Shown: one piece after another, positions 35,019-43,245 of the stretch
Layout of the letters: each line of letters starts with the position of its first letter
Numbering within the stretch: the first letter of the stretch is position 1
Notes under the pieces: model-generated
What the model was told of the DNA's origin: nothing
The model's input: the letters and a program-made list of their open reading frames with translations, nothing else
The model's database searches: none
Position numbers and translations under genes: made by a program
Assembly (NCBI GenBank): GCA_022340585.1
Contig: JAJDNS010000073.1
Coordinates: forward strand, 54,647 to 118,646
Origin: Acidobacteriota bacterium
GTDB taxonomy: Bacteria; Acidobacteriota; Vicinamibacteria; Fen-336
Length of the DNA: 64,000 nt
Direction of reading: 5' to 3'

Positions 35019-37699
35019 TGCTCGCCGCCATGTTGCTCGCTGCCGTCTCGGGCCCGGTCGCCACGCTCGCCCCGGCCGCGGCGCGGGAGTCCGTGCAGGC
35101 GGTGCGCATCGAGGTCGAGGATCCCGACCGGCTCGAACGGTTCGTGAGCCTGGTGCCCGGCAGTCCCCTCGATCCCGAGGCGGTGCGCCGCACGATCGAG
35201 CTGATGTACGCGACCGGGGAGTTCGAGGATGTCCGTGTGCGGATCGAGCGCAAGGGCGGCGAGGACGAGGTCACCGTCGCCATCCGTCCCATCCCGGCAC
35301 CCCTCCTCGTGGCCGTGCGGGTGGAGGGCGACCAGGCGCTGTCACCGGGGGCCGTGCGCAAGATCACCCGCCTGCGCGAGGGCGAGCCGCTGTGGGCGAG
35401 ACGATTGGATCGCGCGGGCCGGGACGTGGCCCTCGCCCTCGCCGCTCGCGGCTACCTCGAGGCCTTCGTGGAGTCCCCCGAGGCGGTCCGGGTTCCGGGC
35501 GGAGCGGATGCGGTGTTCCGGATCCGAGCCGGGCCGCGCGCCCGCGTGGGCTCGGTCTCGATCTCGGGGGTGGAGGGCCTGGCCGGCCCCTCCCTGGACG
35601 ATCTCGTCCGCCCGAAGCAGGGCGGCGTCTACCGGCGAGAGGAGGCGGACGAGGCGGCGGAGGCCATGCGCCGCCGACTCGCCCGCGCCGGCTACTGGCA
35701 AGCCACCGCCGAGGTCTGGGAAAAGTACGTCCCCGCGGCCGCGCGGATGATCCTCGTCTTCGAGGTCACGCCCGGACCGCGGATGCACGTGGAGATCCGG
35801 GGTGCCACGATCCCCGGTGGCCTGCGCGGAGACGTGCAGGACCTGCTGCGGGAGGGTGGCACCGACCGGGACGACCTCGAGGCCGGAGCCGAGCGCATCG
35901 AGTCCCACCTGCGCCGCCTCGGGCATCGCGAGGCCCGGGTACGCGCGTCGGTCGAGCCCCGCCCCGATGGGGAGAGCGTCGTCGTCTTCGAGGCGGTGCC
36001 GGGTCCCCGGGCGGTGGCGGCATCGGTGGAGATCCGGGGTGCAGACGCGGAGCTGCTCGAGGATCTCTCGACGCGTCCGGGCAAGCCCATCGAGGAGGCA
36101 GCGCTCACCGCCGACCAGAGCCTGCTGACGCGCCGGCTTCAGGACCAGGGGCACTTCGAGGCGTCGGTCGAGGTGGATGCGCCGGAGGAGGGCGGCTCGC
36201 AGCCGGTGGTGTTCCTGGCCCGCCCCGGTCCCGAGGCCCTCGTCGTCGCGGTCGAGGTGGACGGTCCTCCCCTCCCCCCGTCCGGGGACGAGGAGGGATC
36301 CCAGGAGCTGGCCGTTCGCGTGGGCCTCCCCTACCGGGTGCAGGACGTGGCCGCGAGCCGTGAGGTCCTGCTATCCGCCTGGCGCCGGGCCGGCTACCTC
36401 GAGGCACGGCTCGAGCCCTCCATCGAGCTGTCCGCGGACCGAACGGCGGTCAGCGTTCGTTTCGCCGTCGACCCGGGGGCGCGCACGCTCGTCGAGAACG
36501 TCGTGCTGGCCGGACTCCATCACACCCGGGAGGCGACCGTCGCCCGCGAGATCGTTCTCCGTCCCGGCGAGCCCTTCTCCTTCGAGCGGGTCCTCGAGAG
36601 CCAGCGGCGCCTCCTGAGCCTGGGCATCTTCGAGAGGGTGACCATCAGCGAGCTCGATCCCGACCGCAAACGCCGGCGTGACGTGGTGGTGACGGTTGAG
36701 GAGGCGCTCCGGACCACGGTGGCGTGGGGAGTCGGCTACTCGGAGCAGGATCTCCTGCGCGGCAGCGTCGAGCTCACGCGTCGGAACCTGAGTGGGCTGG
36801 GACGGACGGCGTCGGTCTTCGTACGCGGCAGCTTTCGCGGCAGTCGATTCCTGCTCAACCTCCGTGAGCCGTGGCTGCTCGGGCGTCACCTCGATTCCTT
36901 CCTCACCGCCTTCTGGGAGGAGGAGGACCGCAAGACCTTCGACTACAACCGGAAGGGCGGGGTTGCCCAGGTGGGTCAGTCGGTCGATTCCCGTACCACG
37001 CTCCTCTATCGCTATCTCTATCAGGACACCTCGGTCTTCAACGTCGAGGTGCCGGACGAGGAGATCGACCGTCAGTTCCGCACTTACACCGTCTCCGGTC
37101 CGGCCGTCTCGTTCGTCTGGGACGGTCGCGACGATCCCCTGGAGCCGCGGCGCGGCACCTTTCTCTCGTCGAGCCTGGCTCTGTCGCTCGACGCCCTCGG
37201 CGGCGCGAGCTACTTCAAGACCTTCGTCCAGGCCGCCGACATCAGGCGGGTCCGTGTCGACCTGGCGTTCGTGGCCTCGTTGCGGCTCGGCCTGGCCGCC
37301 ACCTACGGCAACGCAGCGCCGCTGCTCCCCCTGCCCGAGCGCTTCTTCGCCGGGGGCGCGTACGGACCGAGGGGTTGGCCGGTGGACGAGGTCGGTCCGA
37401 AGGTTGTCGGACCCGAAGGCGACGTCTTTCCCACCGGCGGCAATGCACTCGTCCTCGGCGGGGCGGAGCTGCGCTACGATGTCACGCGGTCCTTCCAGGT
37501 GGCCACCTTCTTCGACATTGGCAACGTCTATCCCGAGGTCGCCGACGTCTCGATCCCGGACCTGCGCAAGAGCGTGGGCCTCGGGGTGCGCTACCTGACT
37601 CCGATCGGACCGATCCGCTTCGACTACGGCCACAAGATCCACCGCCTTCCCGGCGAATCGGCCGGGCGTCTGCACCTCACGATTGGCTATGCGTTCTAG
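35018..37699 (+). CDS. Omp85-family outer-membrane protein with about seven POTRA domains
   Basis: 893 residues from ATG 35018 (overlapping TamB's stop); GTG 34982 would add 12 residues and a positive charge to the signal peptide, so the start is uncertain. Signal peptide: MLAAMLLAAVSGPVATLAPAAA. I count seven POTRA-like repeats of ~75-80 residues, each with the beta-alpha-alpha-beta layout, marked by GYLEAF, GYWQAT, GHREAR, GHFEAS, GYLEAR and GIFERV. The last ~360 residues are the 16-strand barrel, with FAGGAYGPRGWPVDEVGP (the conserved surface loop motif region) and a C-terminal TIGYAF with terminal Phe. BamA usually has five POTRA domains and TamA three. Pairing with TamB suggests a TamA role. 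Confidence 0.9.
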   Translation: MLAAMLLAAVSGPVATLAPAAARESVQAVRIEVEDPDRLERFVSLVPGSPLDPEAVRRTIELMYATGEFEDVRVRIERKGGEDEVTVAIRPIPAPLLVAVRVEGDQALSPGAVRKITRLREGEPLWARRLDRAGRDVALALAARGYLEAFVESPEAVRVPGGADAVFRIRAGPRARVGSVSISGVEGLAGPSLDDLVRPKQGGVYRREEADEAAEAMRRRLARAGYWQATAEVWEKYVPAAARMILVFEVTPGPRMHVEIRGATIPGGLRGDVQDLLREGGTDRDDLEAGAERIESHLRRLGHREARVRASVEPRPDGESVVVFEAVPGPRAVAASVEIRGADAELLEDLSTRPGKPIEEAALTADQSLLTRRLQDQGHFEASVEVDAPEEGGSQPVVFLARPGPEALVVAVEVDGPPLPPSGDEEGSQELAVRVGLPYRVQDVAASREVLLSAWRRAGYLEARLEPSIELSADRTAVSVRFAVDPGARTLVENVVLAGLHHTREATVAREIVLRPGEPFSFERVLESQRRLLSLGIFERVTISELDPDRKRRRDVVVTVEEALRTTVAWGVGYSEQDLLRGSVELTRRNLSGLGRTASVFVRGSFRGSRFLLNLREPWLLGRHLDSFLTAFWEEEDRKTFDYNRKGGVAQVGQSVDSRTTLLYRYLYQDTSVFNVEVPDEEIDRQFRTYTVSGPAVSFVWDGRDDPLEPRRGTFLSSSLALSLDALGGASYFKTFVQAADIRRVRVDLAFVASLRLGLAATYGNAAPLLPLPERFFAGGAYGPRGWPVDEVGPKVVGPEGDVFPTGGNALVLGGAELRYDVTRSFQVATFFDIGNVYPEVADVSIPDLRKSVGLGVRYLTPIGPIRFDYGHKIHRLPGESAGRLHLTIGYAF

Positions 37700-38315
37700 C
37701 CTCCTCCTCGCGCTCCTCTTCGCGGCCGCTCCTGCGTTCTCTGGCCAGTCCCGGTCGAGCGACGAGCTCGTCGACCGCATCCTCGCGGTGGTGGACGAGC
37801 GACCGTTGCTGCTGTCCTCGGTGCGGGCGGTGGAGGAGGTGCGGGGCCTCGATCGCGGGGAGGCTCTCAAGGAGGCGATCGACGAGCGGTTGATGTTCCA
37901 GGTGGCGGCCCGGCTGCCTCAGGCGGAGGTCTCCGCGGAGGAGGAGGAGGAGGCTCTCCGAGCGCTGGTGGAAGCCCAGCCCGGGCTGAGCGACCGTGTG
38001 CCGACGCCGGATCTGCGGCGTCTGCTCCGACGTCAGCTCGTGATCCTCAAGTACATCGGTTTCCGCTTCCAGCCGCAGATCCGCATCACCGAGGAGGCGC
38101 TGCGAGAGGCCTGGAACGAGGACTACAGCGGCCAGCCCGAAGGGCCGCCCTTCGAGGAAGCCGCCCCGGAGCTGCGAGCCCGCCTCGAGCGTCGAGAACT
38201 CGACCAGCGGATCGAGACCTGGGTGCGGGACCTGTGGCGCCGGGCGGACGTGCGCTACGTCGAAGGGCCCGGCTCCCCGCCGCCCGCAGCCTCGGACGCC
38301 GCCGCCGGCCCGTAG
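37689..38315 (+). CDS. SurA N-terminal-domain chaperone-like protein, no PPIase domain
   Basis: 208 residues starting at ATG 37689, which overlaps the end of the Omp85 gene by 11 bases. Signal peptide: MRSSLLLALLFAAAPAFS. Then a SurA-N-like helical domain: SDELVDRILAVVDERPLLLSSVRAVEEV, EALKEAIDERLMFQVAARLPQAEVS. The parvulin PPIase domains of SurA are absent. SurA is a periplasmic chaperone that delivers barrel proteins to the Bam complex, so the neighbourhood with Omp85 and TamB fits. Its last 61 bases overlap the tail of the convergent glycosyltransferase gene. Confidence 0.8.
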   Translation: MRSSLLLALLFAAAPAFSGQSRSSDELVDRILAVVDERPLLLSSVRAVEEVRGLDRGEALKEAIDERLMFQVAARLPQAEVSAEEEEEALRALVEAQPGLSDRVPTPDLRRLLRRQLVILKYIGFRFQPQIRITEEALREAWNEDYSGQPEGPPFEEAAPELRARLERRELDQRIETWVRDLWRRADVRYVEGPGSPPPAASDAAAGP

Positions 38316-39025
38316 ACGCCGCGCCAGGCGAGGAAGCGGATCCGGAACAGATCGGCGAAGGCCGCCCCTCCTCCGCCCAGGCTCACGCGAGAGGCTTCGT
38401 CGTTCCGCCACACCACCGGTACTTCGACGATCCGTCGGCCCCGGCGCCGAGCCACGAAGAGCGCCTCCACATCGAAGGAGAACCCGTCGAGCCGGCAGGC
38501 TCCGAAGGCCTCGGCGGCAGCCCGCGCGGTGAAGAGCTTGAAGCCGCACTGGGTGTCCTTCAGCCCCGGCAGGAGGAGGAGCTGCACCAGGCGATTGAAG
38601 ACCCGACCCATGGCTTCCCGGTAGGCGGGCTGGTGGACCTCGATACGCGCACCCGCCACCGCGCGCGAGCCAATGGCGACCGCGGCACCGTGGTCGAGCT
38701 CGCGCATGAGCCGGGGCAGCTCCTCGATCGGGGTGGAGAGATCGGCGTCGGTCATGAGCCGACGCTCCCCCCGGGCCGCGAGCATCCCCCTTCTCACCGC
38801 GTAGCCCTTGCCCCGGTTGGGCGTGTGCCGGAGAAGAGAGATCCCCTCCCCCCCGGCCTCTCGAGCGACCTTGGCGGTCCCGTCCGTCGACCCGTCGTCC
38901 ACGATCACGACCTCGGTGCGCAACGTCGTCGAGCGGAACCAGCGGTTGAGGTGGGAGAGGGTCTCCGGAAGCCGCCGGGCCTCGTTGTAGGCGGGGATGA
39001 CGATGGAGAGCTGGGGGCGTGTCAC
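38255..39025 (-). CDS. GT2 glycosyltransferase, dolichyl-phosphate glucosyltransferase-like
   Basis: 256 residues. N-terminal GT2 fold: LSIVIPAYNEARRLPETLSHL, VVIVDDGSTDGTA, the DxD-like LMTDADLSTP, and GFKLFTARAAAEAFGACRLDGFSFDVEAL. This pattern is characteristic of the ALG5/GtrB-like subgroup that transfers sugar to a polyprenyl phosphate. No transmembrane segments are evident. The stop end overlaps the SurA-N gene in the opposite direction. Its start overlaps the preceding glycosyltransferase gene's stop, as the run is translated from high to low coordinates. Confidence 0.88.
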   Translation of the reverse strand: MTRPQLSIVIPAYNEARRLPETLSHLNRWFRSTTLRTEVVIVDDGSTDGTAKVAREAGGEGISLLRHTPNRGKGYAVRRGMLAARGERRLMTDADLSTPIEELPRLMRELDHGAAVAIGSRAVAGARIEVHQPAYREAMGRVFNRLVQLLLLPGLKDTQCGFKLFTARAAAEAFGACRLDGFSFDVEALFVARRRGRRIVEVPVVWRNDEASRVSLGGGGAAFADLFRIRFLAWRGVYGPAAASEAAGGGEPGPST

Positions 39026-40206
39026 GAGACACCCTCGCCGAAGAGCGCAGCGACGAGTGGAGCGAGGACCGCCCGCGGGTCATCGAGGCCGAGCTCGCGG
39101 GCGGCGACGGTCACCTCGTCCAGCGCCCGGCCGGCGGGACTGTCTTCCATCGTCCGCCGGGCCGCGGGCCCCTGCGCGATCGGCTCGACGGTACGGAGCA
39201 AGCCCAGCAGTGCCTGCGCGACGCCCCCCGGGTCACGCCGGTCCGTGGCATACGCGCGAGCCAGGCGCCCCATCCGGGAGCGGAGAGGCTCGTCAGCCAG
39301 GAGCCGTCGAACGAGCGCCGCGGTTTCCGCAGCCTCCGTGGGTCCTGGAGAGACCCGAGCCACGACGCCCTCGGGCATCTCGCGGGCGGCCCCCGACCCG
39401 GCCGACACGAGGGGCGCCTTCCCACTGGCGACGGCCAGCGGGACGGCGGCCCCGAGCCCGGCCCTCGGGGGGTGCTCGAGAGCGACCACGACGTCGGCCG
39501 CGGCGAGGCGCGAAGCGAGCTCAGGGTGGTCTTCGGGAGTCCACCGGACCATCGCCTGCGGCTCGACCCGGTGGACTTCGTCGAGGGCACGCGCCAACCG
39601 CGGCGGGGGAGCGTCCGACGACGACGGCTGGATGGCCAATACCAGGAGGCTCCCCGGAGGGACCCCGAGAGAGGAGAGGGCGACGTCGCGGACGCGGAGC
39701 GGCGGGGGTGACTGGAAGCAGAGCGGCAGGTGGGCGACCGATCCGTCGGGTCGCCGCGCCGCGAGTCGCGACCGCACCGCCTCGCTGGTCGCCACGAACG
39801 CCAGGCCCGCCTCGAGGACGCGGTCGTTCATGACGAGGAACGAGGCCGGGAGCACGCCCCCGAGCCCACGCGTGACCTGCTCCGCGACGAAAGCGCCCAG
39901 CTCCCCGTGCTCGCGCCGGGCCTCCCGGCGGTACGCGGCCTCTCCCGCCGATCCGGCGATCGCGGCGTGGACGAGCCGGTGGAGTCCCCAGTCCTCCAGG
40001 ACCACGAGCCCGGGTCGCCGGAGGAGCGCACGGTAGACGTAGCCGTGCGCCGGGTCGTCGACCAGATGATAGACGTGGCAGTCCGCCGCGGGATCGGAGG
40101 ACGGTTCCTCGGCCAGGAGCTCGAGCTCCACCTCGCGCTCGACGTGCGGCACGAGGGCCGCCGGCCACCCTCTCCCGGCACATGGGCTCCAGAAGGCGAC
40201 CCTCAA
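39022..40206 (-). CDS. Glycosyltransferase-like protein (divergent GT4 type)
   Basis: 394 residues from TTG 40206, which overlaps the stop of the previous gene (TTGA). The N-terminal part (MRVAFWSPCAGRGWPAALVP; DCHVYHLVDDPAHGYVYRALLRRPGLVVLEDWGLHRLV) and the C-terminal part (AADVVVALEHPPRAGLGAAVPLAVASGKAPLVSAGSGAAREMPEG, then LADEPLRSRMGRLARAYA) have the two-domain layout of GT-B enzymes; the E-P-P-R-A-G-L-G element stands where GT4 enzymes keep E-x7-E. Probably a surface-polysaccharide glycosyltransferase. The usual second Glu is not obvious, so the catalytic status is unclear. Confidence 0.75.
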   Translation of the reverse strand: MRVAFWSPCAGRGWPAALVPHVEREVELELLAEEPSSDPAADCHVYHLVDDPAHGYVYRALLRRPGLVVLEDWGLHRLVHAAIAGSAGEAAYRREARREHGELGAFVAEQVTRGLGGVLPASFLVMNDRVLEAGLAFVATSEAVRSRLAARRPDGSVAHLPLCFQSPPPLRVRDVALSSLGVPPGSLLVLAIQPSSSDAPPPRLARALDEVHRVEPQAMVRWTPEDHPELASRLAAADVVVALEHPPRAGLGAAVPLAVASGKAPLVSAGSGAAREMPEGVVARVSPGPTEAAETAALVRRLLADEPLRSRMGRLARAYATDRRDPGGVAQALLGLLRTVEPIAQGPAARRTMEDSPAGRALDEVTVAARELGLDDPRAVLAPLVAALFGEGVS

Positions 40207-41249
40207 CAGATCGACTCCGTCAAGCGGTCCACGACCCGGTCCCAGGTGATGTGTGCCGTACGCCGGTGACCCTCCTCGCCCATCTCGCGCACCCGCGTCT
40301 CCGAGAGGGAGAACAATCGGTCGATGGACTCGGCCAGCGGCGACGGATCGGGTGCCGCCACGTATCCGTTGACTTCGTGCTCGACGAACTCCAGCGGCCC
40401 GCCCGCGTCCGTGGCGGTGATCACCGGCTTCTTCGAGAGGAAGCTCTCGACCGTCACATAGCCGTAGTCCTCGTCCTCCGGCGTGTAGAAGGCGCCCCGG
40501 CACTCGGCGTAGAGCTCGAGAAGGTCGTCGGCTGACACGAAGCCGAGGAAGTCCACCCGGTCGGCGACCCCGAGCGCGTCGGCGAGCCGCCGGAGGTCGG
40601 CTTCCAGCGATCCGGTGCCCGCGACCCTGAGCCGAGCTCGGCTCCCGCTCCGGGCGAGGGCTCTGAGGGCCAGATCGACCCGCTTGATCCGCTCGAGGCG
40701 TCCGGCGTAGAGCAGGTAGTCGCCGTAGCGGCCCGAGTGGAACCGATGCGCGTCGCGCGGCGGTGGGTGCAGAGGCGTACCCGGCAGCCGGTTGAAGCGC
40801 GACAGACGGTCGGCCACGTTCCGGGAGATGGTGAAGATGTCCTGACACTCCCCGAGGGCCACCGCGTCCATGGAGTGAATCGACCGGCGCACCTCGCGGT
40901 CCTCGGGACCGTCGGTCAGGGCGCCGACCTCCGACCCGAACAGATCGTAGGCGTCGCGGTGCTGGTGGAAGAGCCAGGTCACCTTGCGGGGATGGCGCAC
41001 GAGGTAGCTCGGAAACTTGGTGGGAATCACGAGGTCGGGGACGCGCCCCGTCGTCTCCCGCAGCTCCAGCAGGCGCCAGGCGAGCGCCTGCCGGACGATC
41101 TCCGAGGGCGGGTGACCGTGGAAGGGCACGCTCACCACGTCCGTCCGGAAACCTCGCCGGGTGAGGTGGGACGTCAGCTCGCGGACGAGGATCTCCGCTC
41201 CACCGGTGACGAAGGGCGCCTGGGCTGCACAGACGAGGACGGACTTCAT
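40203..41249 (-). CDS. GT4 family glycosyltransferase
   Basis: 348 residues with both GT-B domains. N-terminal: SVLVCAAQAPFVTGGAEILVRELTSHLTRRGFRTDVVSVPF (the GGAE loop). C-terminal: YAGRLERIKRVDLALRAL, RVDFLGFVSADDLLELYAECRGAFYTPEDEDYGYVTVESFLSKKPVITATDAGGPLEFVEHEVNG with the two catalytic glutamates of the E-x7-E motif (EDEDYGYVTVE). Transfers an activated sugar to a growing surface glycan. Overlaps the next gene (TTG start) and begins by overlapping the coiled-coil gene's stop (ATGA). Confidence 0.92.
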   Translation of the reverse strand: MKSVLVCAAQAPFVTGGAEILVRELTSHLTRRGFRTDVVSVPFHGHPPSEIVRQALAWRLLELRETTGRVPDLVIPTKFPSYLVRHPRKVTWLFHQHRDAYDLFGSEVGALTDGPEDREVRRSIHSMDAVALGECQDIFTISRNVADRLSRFNRLPGTPLHPPPRDAHRFHSGRYGDYLLYAGRLERIKRVDLALRALARSGSRARLRVAGTGSLEADLRRLADALGVADRVDFLGFVSADDLLELYAECRGAFYTPEDEDYGYVTVESFLSKKPVITATDAGGPLEFVEHEVNGYVAAPDPSPLAESIDRLFSLSETRVREMGEEGHRRTAHITWDRVVDRLTESIC

Positions 41250-41854
41250 TCCGGGCGCCGCAGCATCGCTTCCACGCGGGTCAGACGCTCTCTCAGCTCC
41301 TCGAGGGCGAACTCCAGACCGAGGCGACCGCGGCTCCCGTCGGCCAGGACGAGGTCGATGCGCTGCACCAGGTCCTGGACGTGCCCGACGAGCTCCTTCT
41401 CGAGGATGGCGTGTCGCTCGTCGGCCTCGTCGAGGCGTCGACCGAGCTCGCCGAGAAGGCGGTCGTAGTGCCGATGGGTGGCGGCCGAGCGCTTCTCGAG
41501 ATAGTCGAGCATCTCGTTGTCCAGCTGGACCTGGGAGGAGTTGAACTGTCGCTGGGCCTCGAGGCGCGGGAGGAGGAGCCGTTCGACCAGGCGTCGGAGG
41601 AGGCCGGCAGGTCCCGGCGACGGCCGGCCCTCGGCCGGCCAGGCCGCGTTGACCGCGGCGGGGTTCGGAGGATCGGGAGGCCGCTCCGGTGCCGCCTCCG
41701 TTTCCCTCGGGGCCCGCGCGGGGGGGGCGGGGGGAGGGGGCTCGGGGTCCGGGGCCCGCGCCCCGGCACTCTCGTCGGCCGGGGACGCGTGGCGTCGGGC
41801 CTCGTCCCTCACCCGCCGCAGCTCTGCGGCGATGTCCTCGCGCTCCTCAGCCAC
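41246..41854 (-). CDS. Pro-rich/coiled-coil protein of the polysaccharide cluster
   Basis: 202 residues. Residues ~20-75 are a Pro/Ala/Glu-rich disordered linker. From about 90 a helix starts with LLRRLVERLLLPRLEAQRQF and continues as NSSQVQLDNEMLDYLEKRSAATHRHYDRLLGELGRR, then a likely coiled coil (ADERHAILEKELVGHVQDLVQRIDLVL, FALEELRERLTRVEAMLRR). The same pattern (a Q-x-x-FN segment with downstream HxxR/HxxxL helix) opens the methyltransferase encoded divergently at 41953. It is translationally coupled to the GT4 gene. Probably binds or scaffolds other cluster enzymes; no catalytic motif. Confidence 0.75.
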   Translation of the reverse strand: MAEEREDIAAELRRVRDEARRHASPADESAGARAPDPEPPPPAPPARAPRETEAAPERPPDPPNPAAVNAAWPAEGRPSPGPAGLLRRLVERLLLPRLEAQRQFNSSQVQLDNEMLDYLEKRSAATHRHYDRLLGELGRRLDEADERHAILEKELVGHVQDLVQRIDLVLADGSRGRLGLEFALEELRERLTRVEAMLRRPE

Positions 41855-41878
41855 TCTGGTTCATCCTGTAAGCAGCCA

Positions 41879-41884
41879 ATTCTA
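41879..41884 (-). promoter_or_regulatory. -10 box of the minus-strand glycosyltransferase run
   Basis: TAGAAT on the minus strand (41884-41879), about 24 bases before the start codon at 41854. No clear -35 box. The 98-base divergent gap 41855-41952 thus carries promoters in both directions. Confidence 0.4.
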
Positions 41885-41917
41885 GGTCACATCGGTCGCT
41901 CGGGGGCAGGACCCGCC

Positions 41918-41947
41918 TTGACAAACTCTCGGCAGGAACTCGACAAT
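41918..41947 (+). promoter_or_regulatory. Promoter of the coiled-coil methyltransferase gene
   Basis: TTGACA (41918-41923), an 18-base spacer and GACAAT (41942-41947). The start codon GTG 41953 follows five bases later, so the transcript would be leaderless. Confidence 0.5.
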
Positions 41948-41952
41948 CCGCC

Positions 41953-43245
41953 GTGGCCGACGAGACCGAACGCGCTGGCCTCGAGGCCCTCCGCCGTCGT
42001 CTCGAGGACGAGGAGTCCGCCTACGCGGCGGCCCTCAAGGCCCTGGACGAGCTCGCGGCCTTTCCCCTCCCCGAGGAGACGGGGCCGGAGATCCAGGACC
42101 TCCTCCGCGAGCTGAACGGGCTGTGGGCCCCGGCCGCGCCCTCGCCGAGCCGGGGCCTCGCCGGCGTGCTCGCCCGTCGCACCCTCGCCGCCACCGGCCC
42201 CCTCTTCGAGCAGCAGATGCGCTTCAACGAGGTGCTGGTCCGGTTGCTCAACGCGCAGCTCGGCCACACCGCCCGCCACCACGCGCGGCTGCGCGAGCTG
42301 GCCGAGGGTCTCGTGCGCTACGCGCAGCGGGTCGAGCCCATGGTGGACGCCCGCGACGACATGCGCGTGGCCCGCACCCCGACCCGGGCCGAGCAGGTCC
42401 TCGAGGTCTTTGACCGGCGGCTCGAGTCCATGGCCGAGCGCCTGGAAGGCCTGGCCGCCCTGCGCGACCGGATCGAAGCCCTGTCCGAGGAGGTCCGGGC
42501 GGTGCGGGGGGGGCTGGATGCCGGGGCGCCGCCTCCGGAGGTGGCCCGGGCGACCATTCGCGCGGCGGCCGATTCCACCTACACCGCCTTCGAGAACCGC
42601 TTCCGCGGCGCCCGCGAGCAGGTCCGTACCCGCCAGGAGGACTACGTCGACCTCTTCCGGGACCGGGCGCCGGTCGTCGATCTCGGGTGTGGCCGCGGCG
42701 AGTTTCTGGACCTGCTGCGGACCGCTGGAATCGAAGCCCGCGGGGTCGAGGGCAACGCCAACGTCGTCCGCGAATGCCGGGAAAGAAGCCTCGATGTGGT
42801 TCACGGAGACCTCGTCGAGTATCTCCAGGCCCAGGAGGCCGGCTCGCTCGGAGGTGTGTTCGCGGCCCAGGTGGCGGAGCACCTGCCTCCGCCGGTGCTG
42901 GCCTTGCTCCTGGCCGAGGCGCACCGGACGCTGCGCGAGGGCGGCGTGCTCCTCCTCGAGACGCCCAACCCCGCCTCTGCCCTCGCCTTTCACGACGTCT
43001 TCATCCGAGATCTGACCCACGAGCGTCCCCTTCACCCGGAAACACTGCGCTTCCTGGCCGCGGCCGCTGGCTTCAGCGACGTTCGGGTCCAGATGCGAAA
43101 CCCGGTCCCGGAGGACGTTCGCCTGCGACTCCTGCCGGGATCGGGCCTTCCCCCGCCCGTCATCCAGGTCCTGAACGAGAATGTCGAGCGGCTGAACTCG
43201 CTCCTGTTTGCCCCGCTCGACTACGCGATCATCGCGCGCCGCTGA
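41953..43245 (+). CDS. Coiled-coil plus SAM-dependent methyltransferase
   Basis: 430 residues from GTG 41953. The N-terminal ~200 residues are helical with coiled-coil segments (GLEALRRRLEDEESAYAAALKALDELAAF; LFEQQMRFNEVLVRLLNAQLGHTARHHARLRELAEGL; RLESMAERLEGLAALRDRIEALSEEVRAV). The C-terminal half is a class I methyltransferase with motif I VVDLGCGRGEFLDLLRTAGIEARGVE, AAQVAEHLPPPVLALLLAEAHRTLREGGVLLLETPNP. This architecture matches enzymes that methylate glycan chains in O-antigen clusters and use a coiled coil for chain-length control (WbdD-like), but the acceptor is unknown. The 3' end overlaps the convergent methyltransferase by 25 bases. Confidence 0.85.
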   Translation: MADETERAGLEALRRRLEDEESAYAAALKALDELAAFPLPEETGPEIQDLLRELNGLWAPAAPSPSRGLAGVLARRTLAATGPLFEQQMRFNEVLVRLLNAQLGHTARHHARLRELAEGLVRYAQRVEPMVDARDDMRVARTPTRAEQVLEVFDRRLESMAERLEGLAALRDRIEALSEEVRAVRGGLDAGAPPPEVARATIRAAADSTYTAFENRFRGAREQVRTRQEDYVDLFRDRAPVVDLGCGRGEFLDLLRTAGIEARGVEGNANVVRECRERSLDVVHGDLVEYLQAQEAGSLGGVFAAQVAEHLPPPVLALLLAEAHRTLREGGVLLLETPNPASALAFHDVFIRDLTHERPLHPETLRFLAAAAGFSDVRVQMRNPVPEDVRLRLLPGSGLPPPVIQVLNENVERLNSLLFAPLDYAIIARR

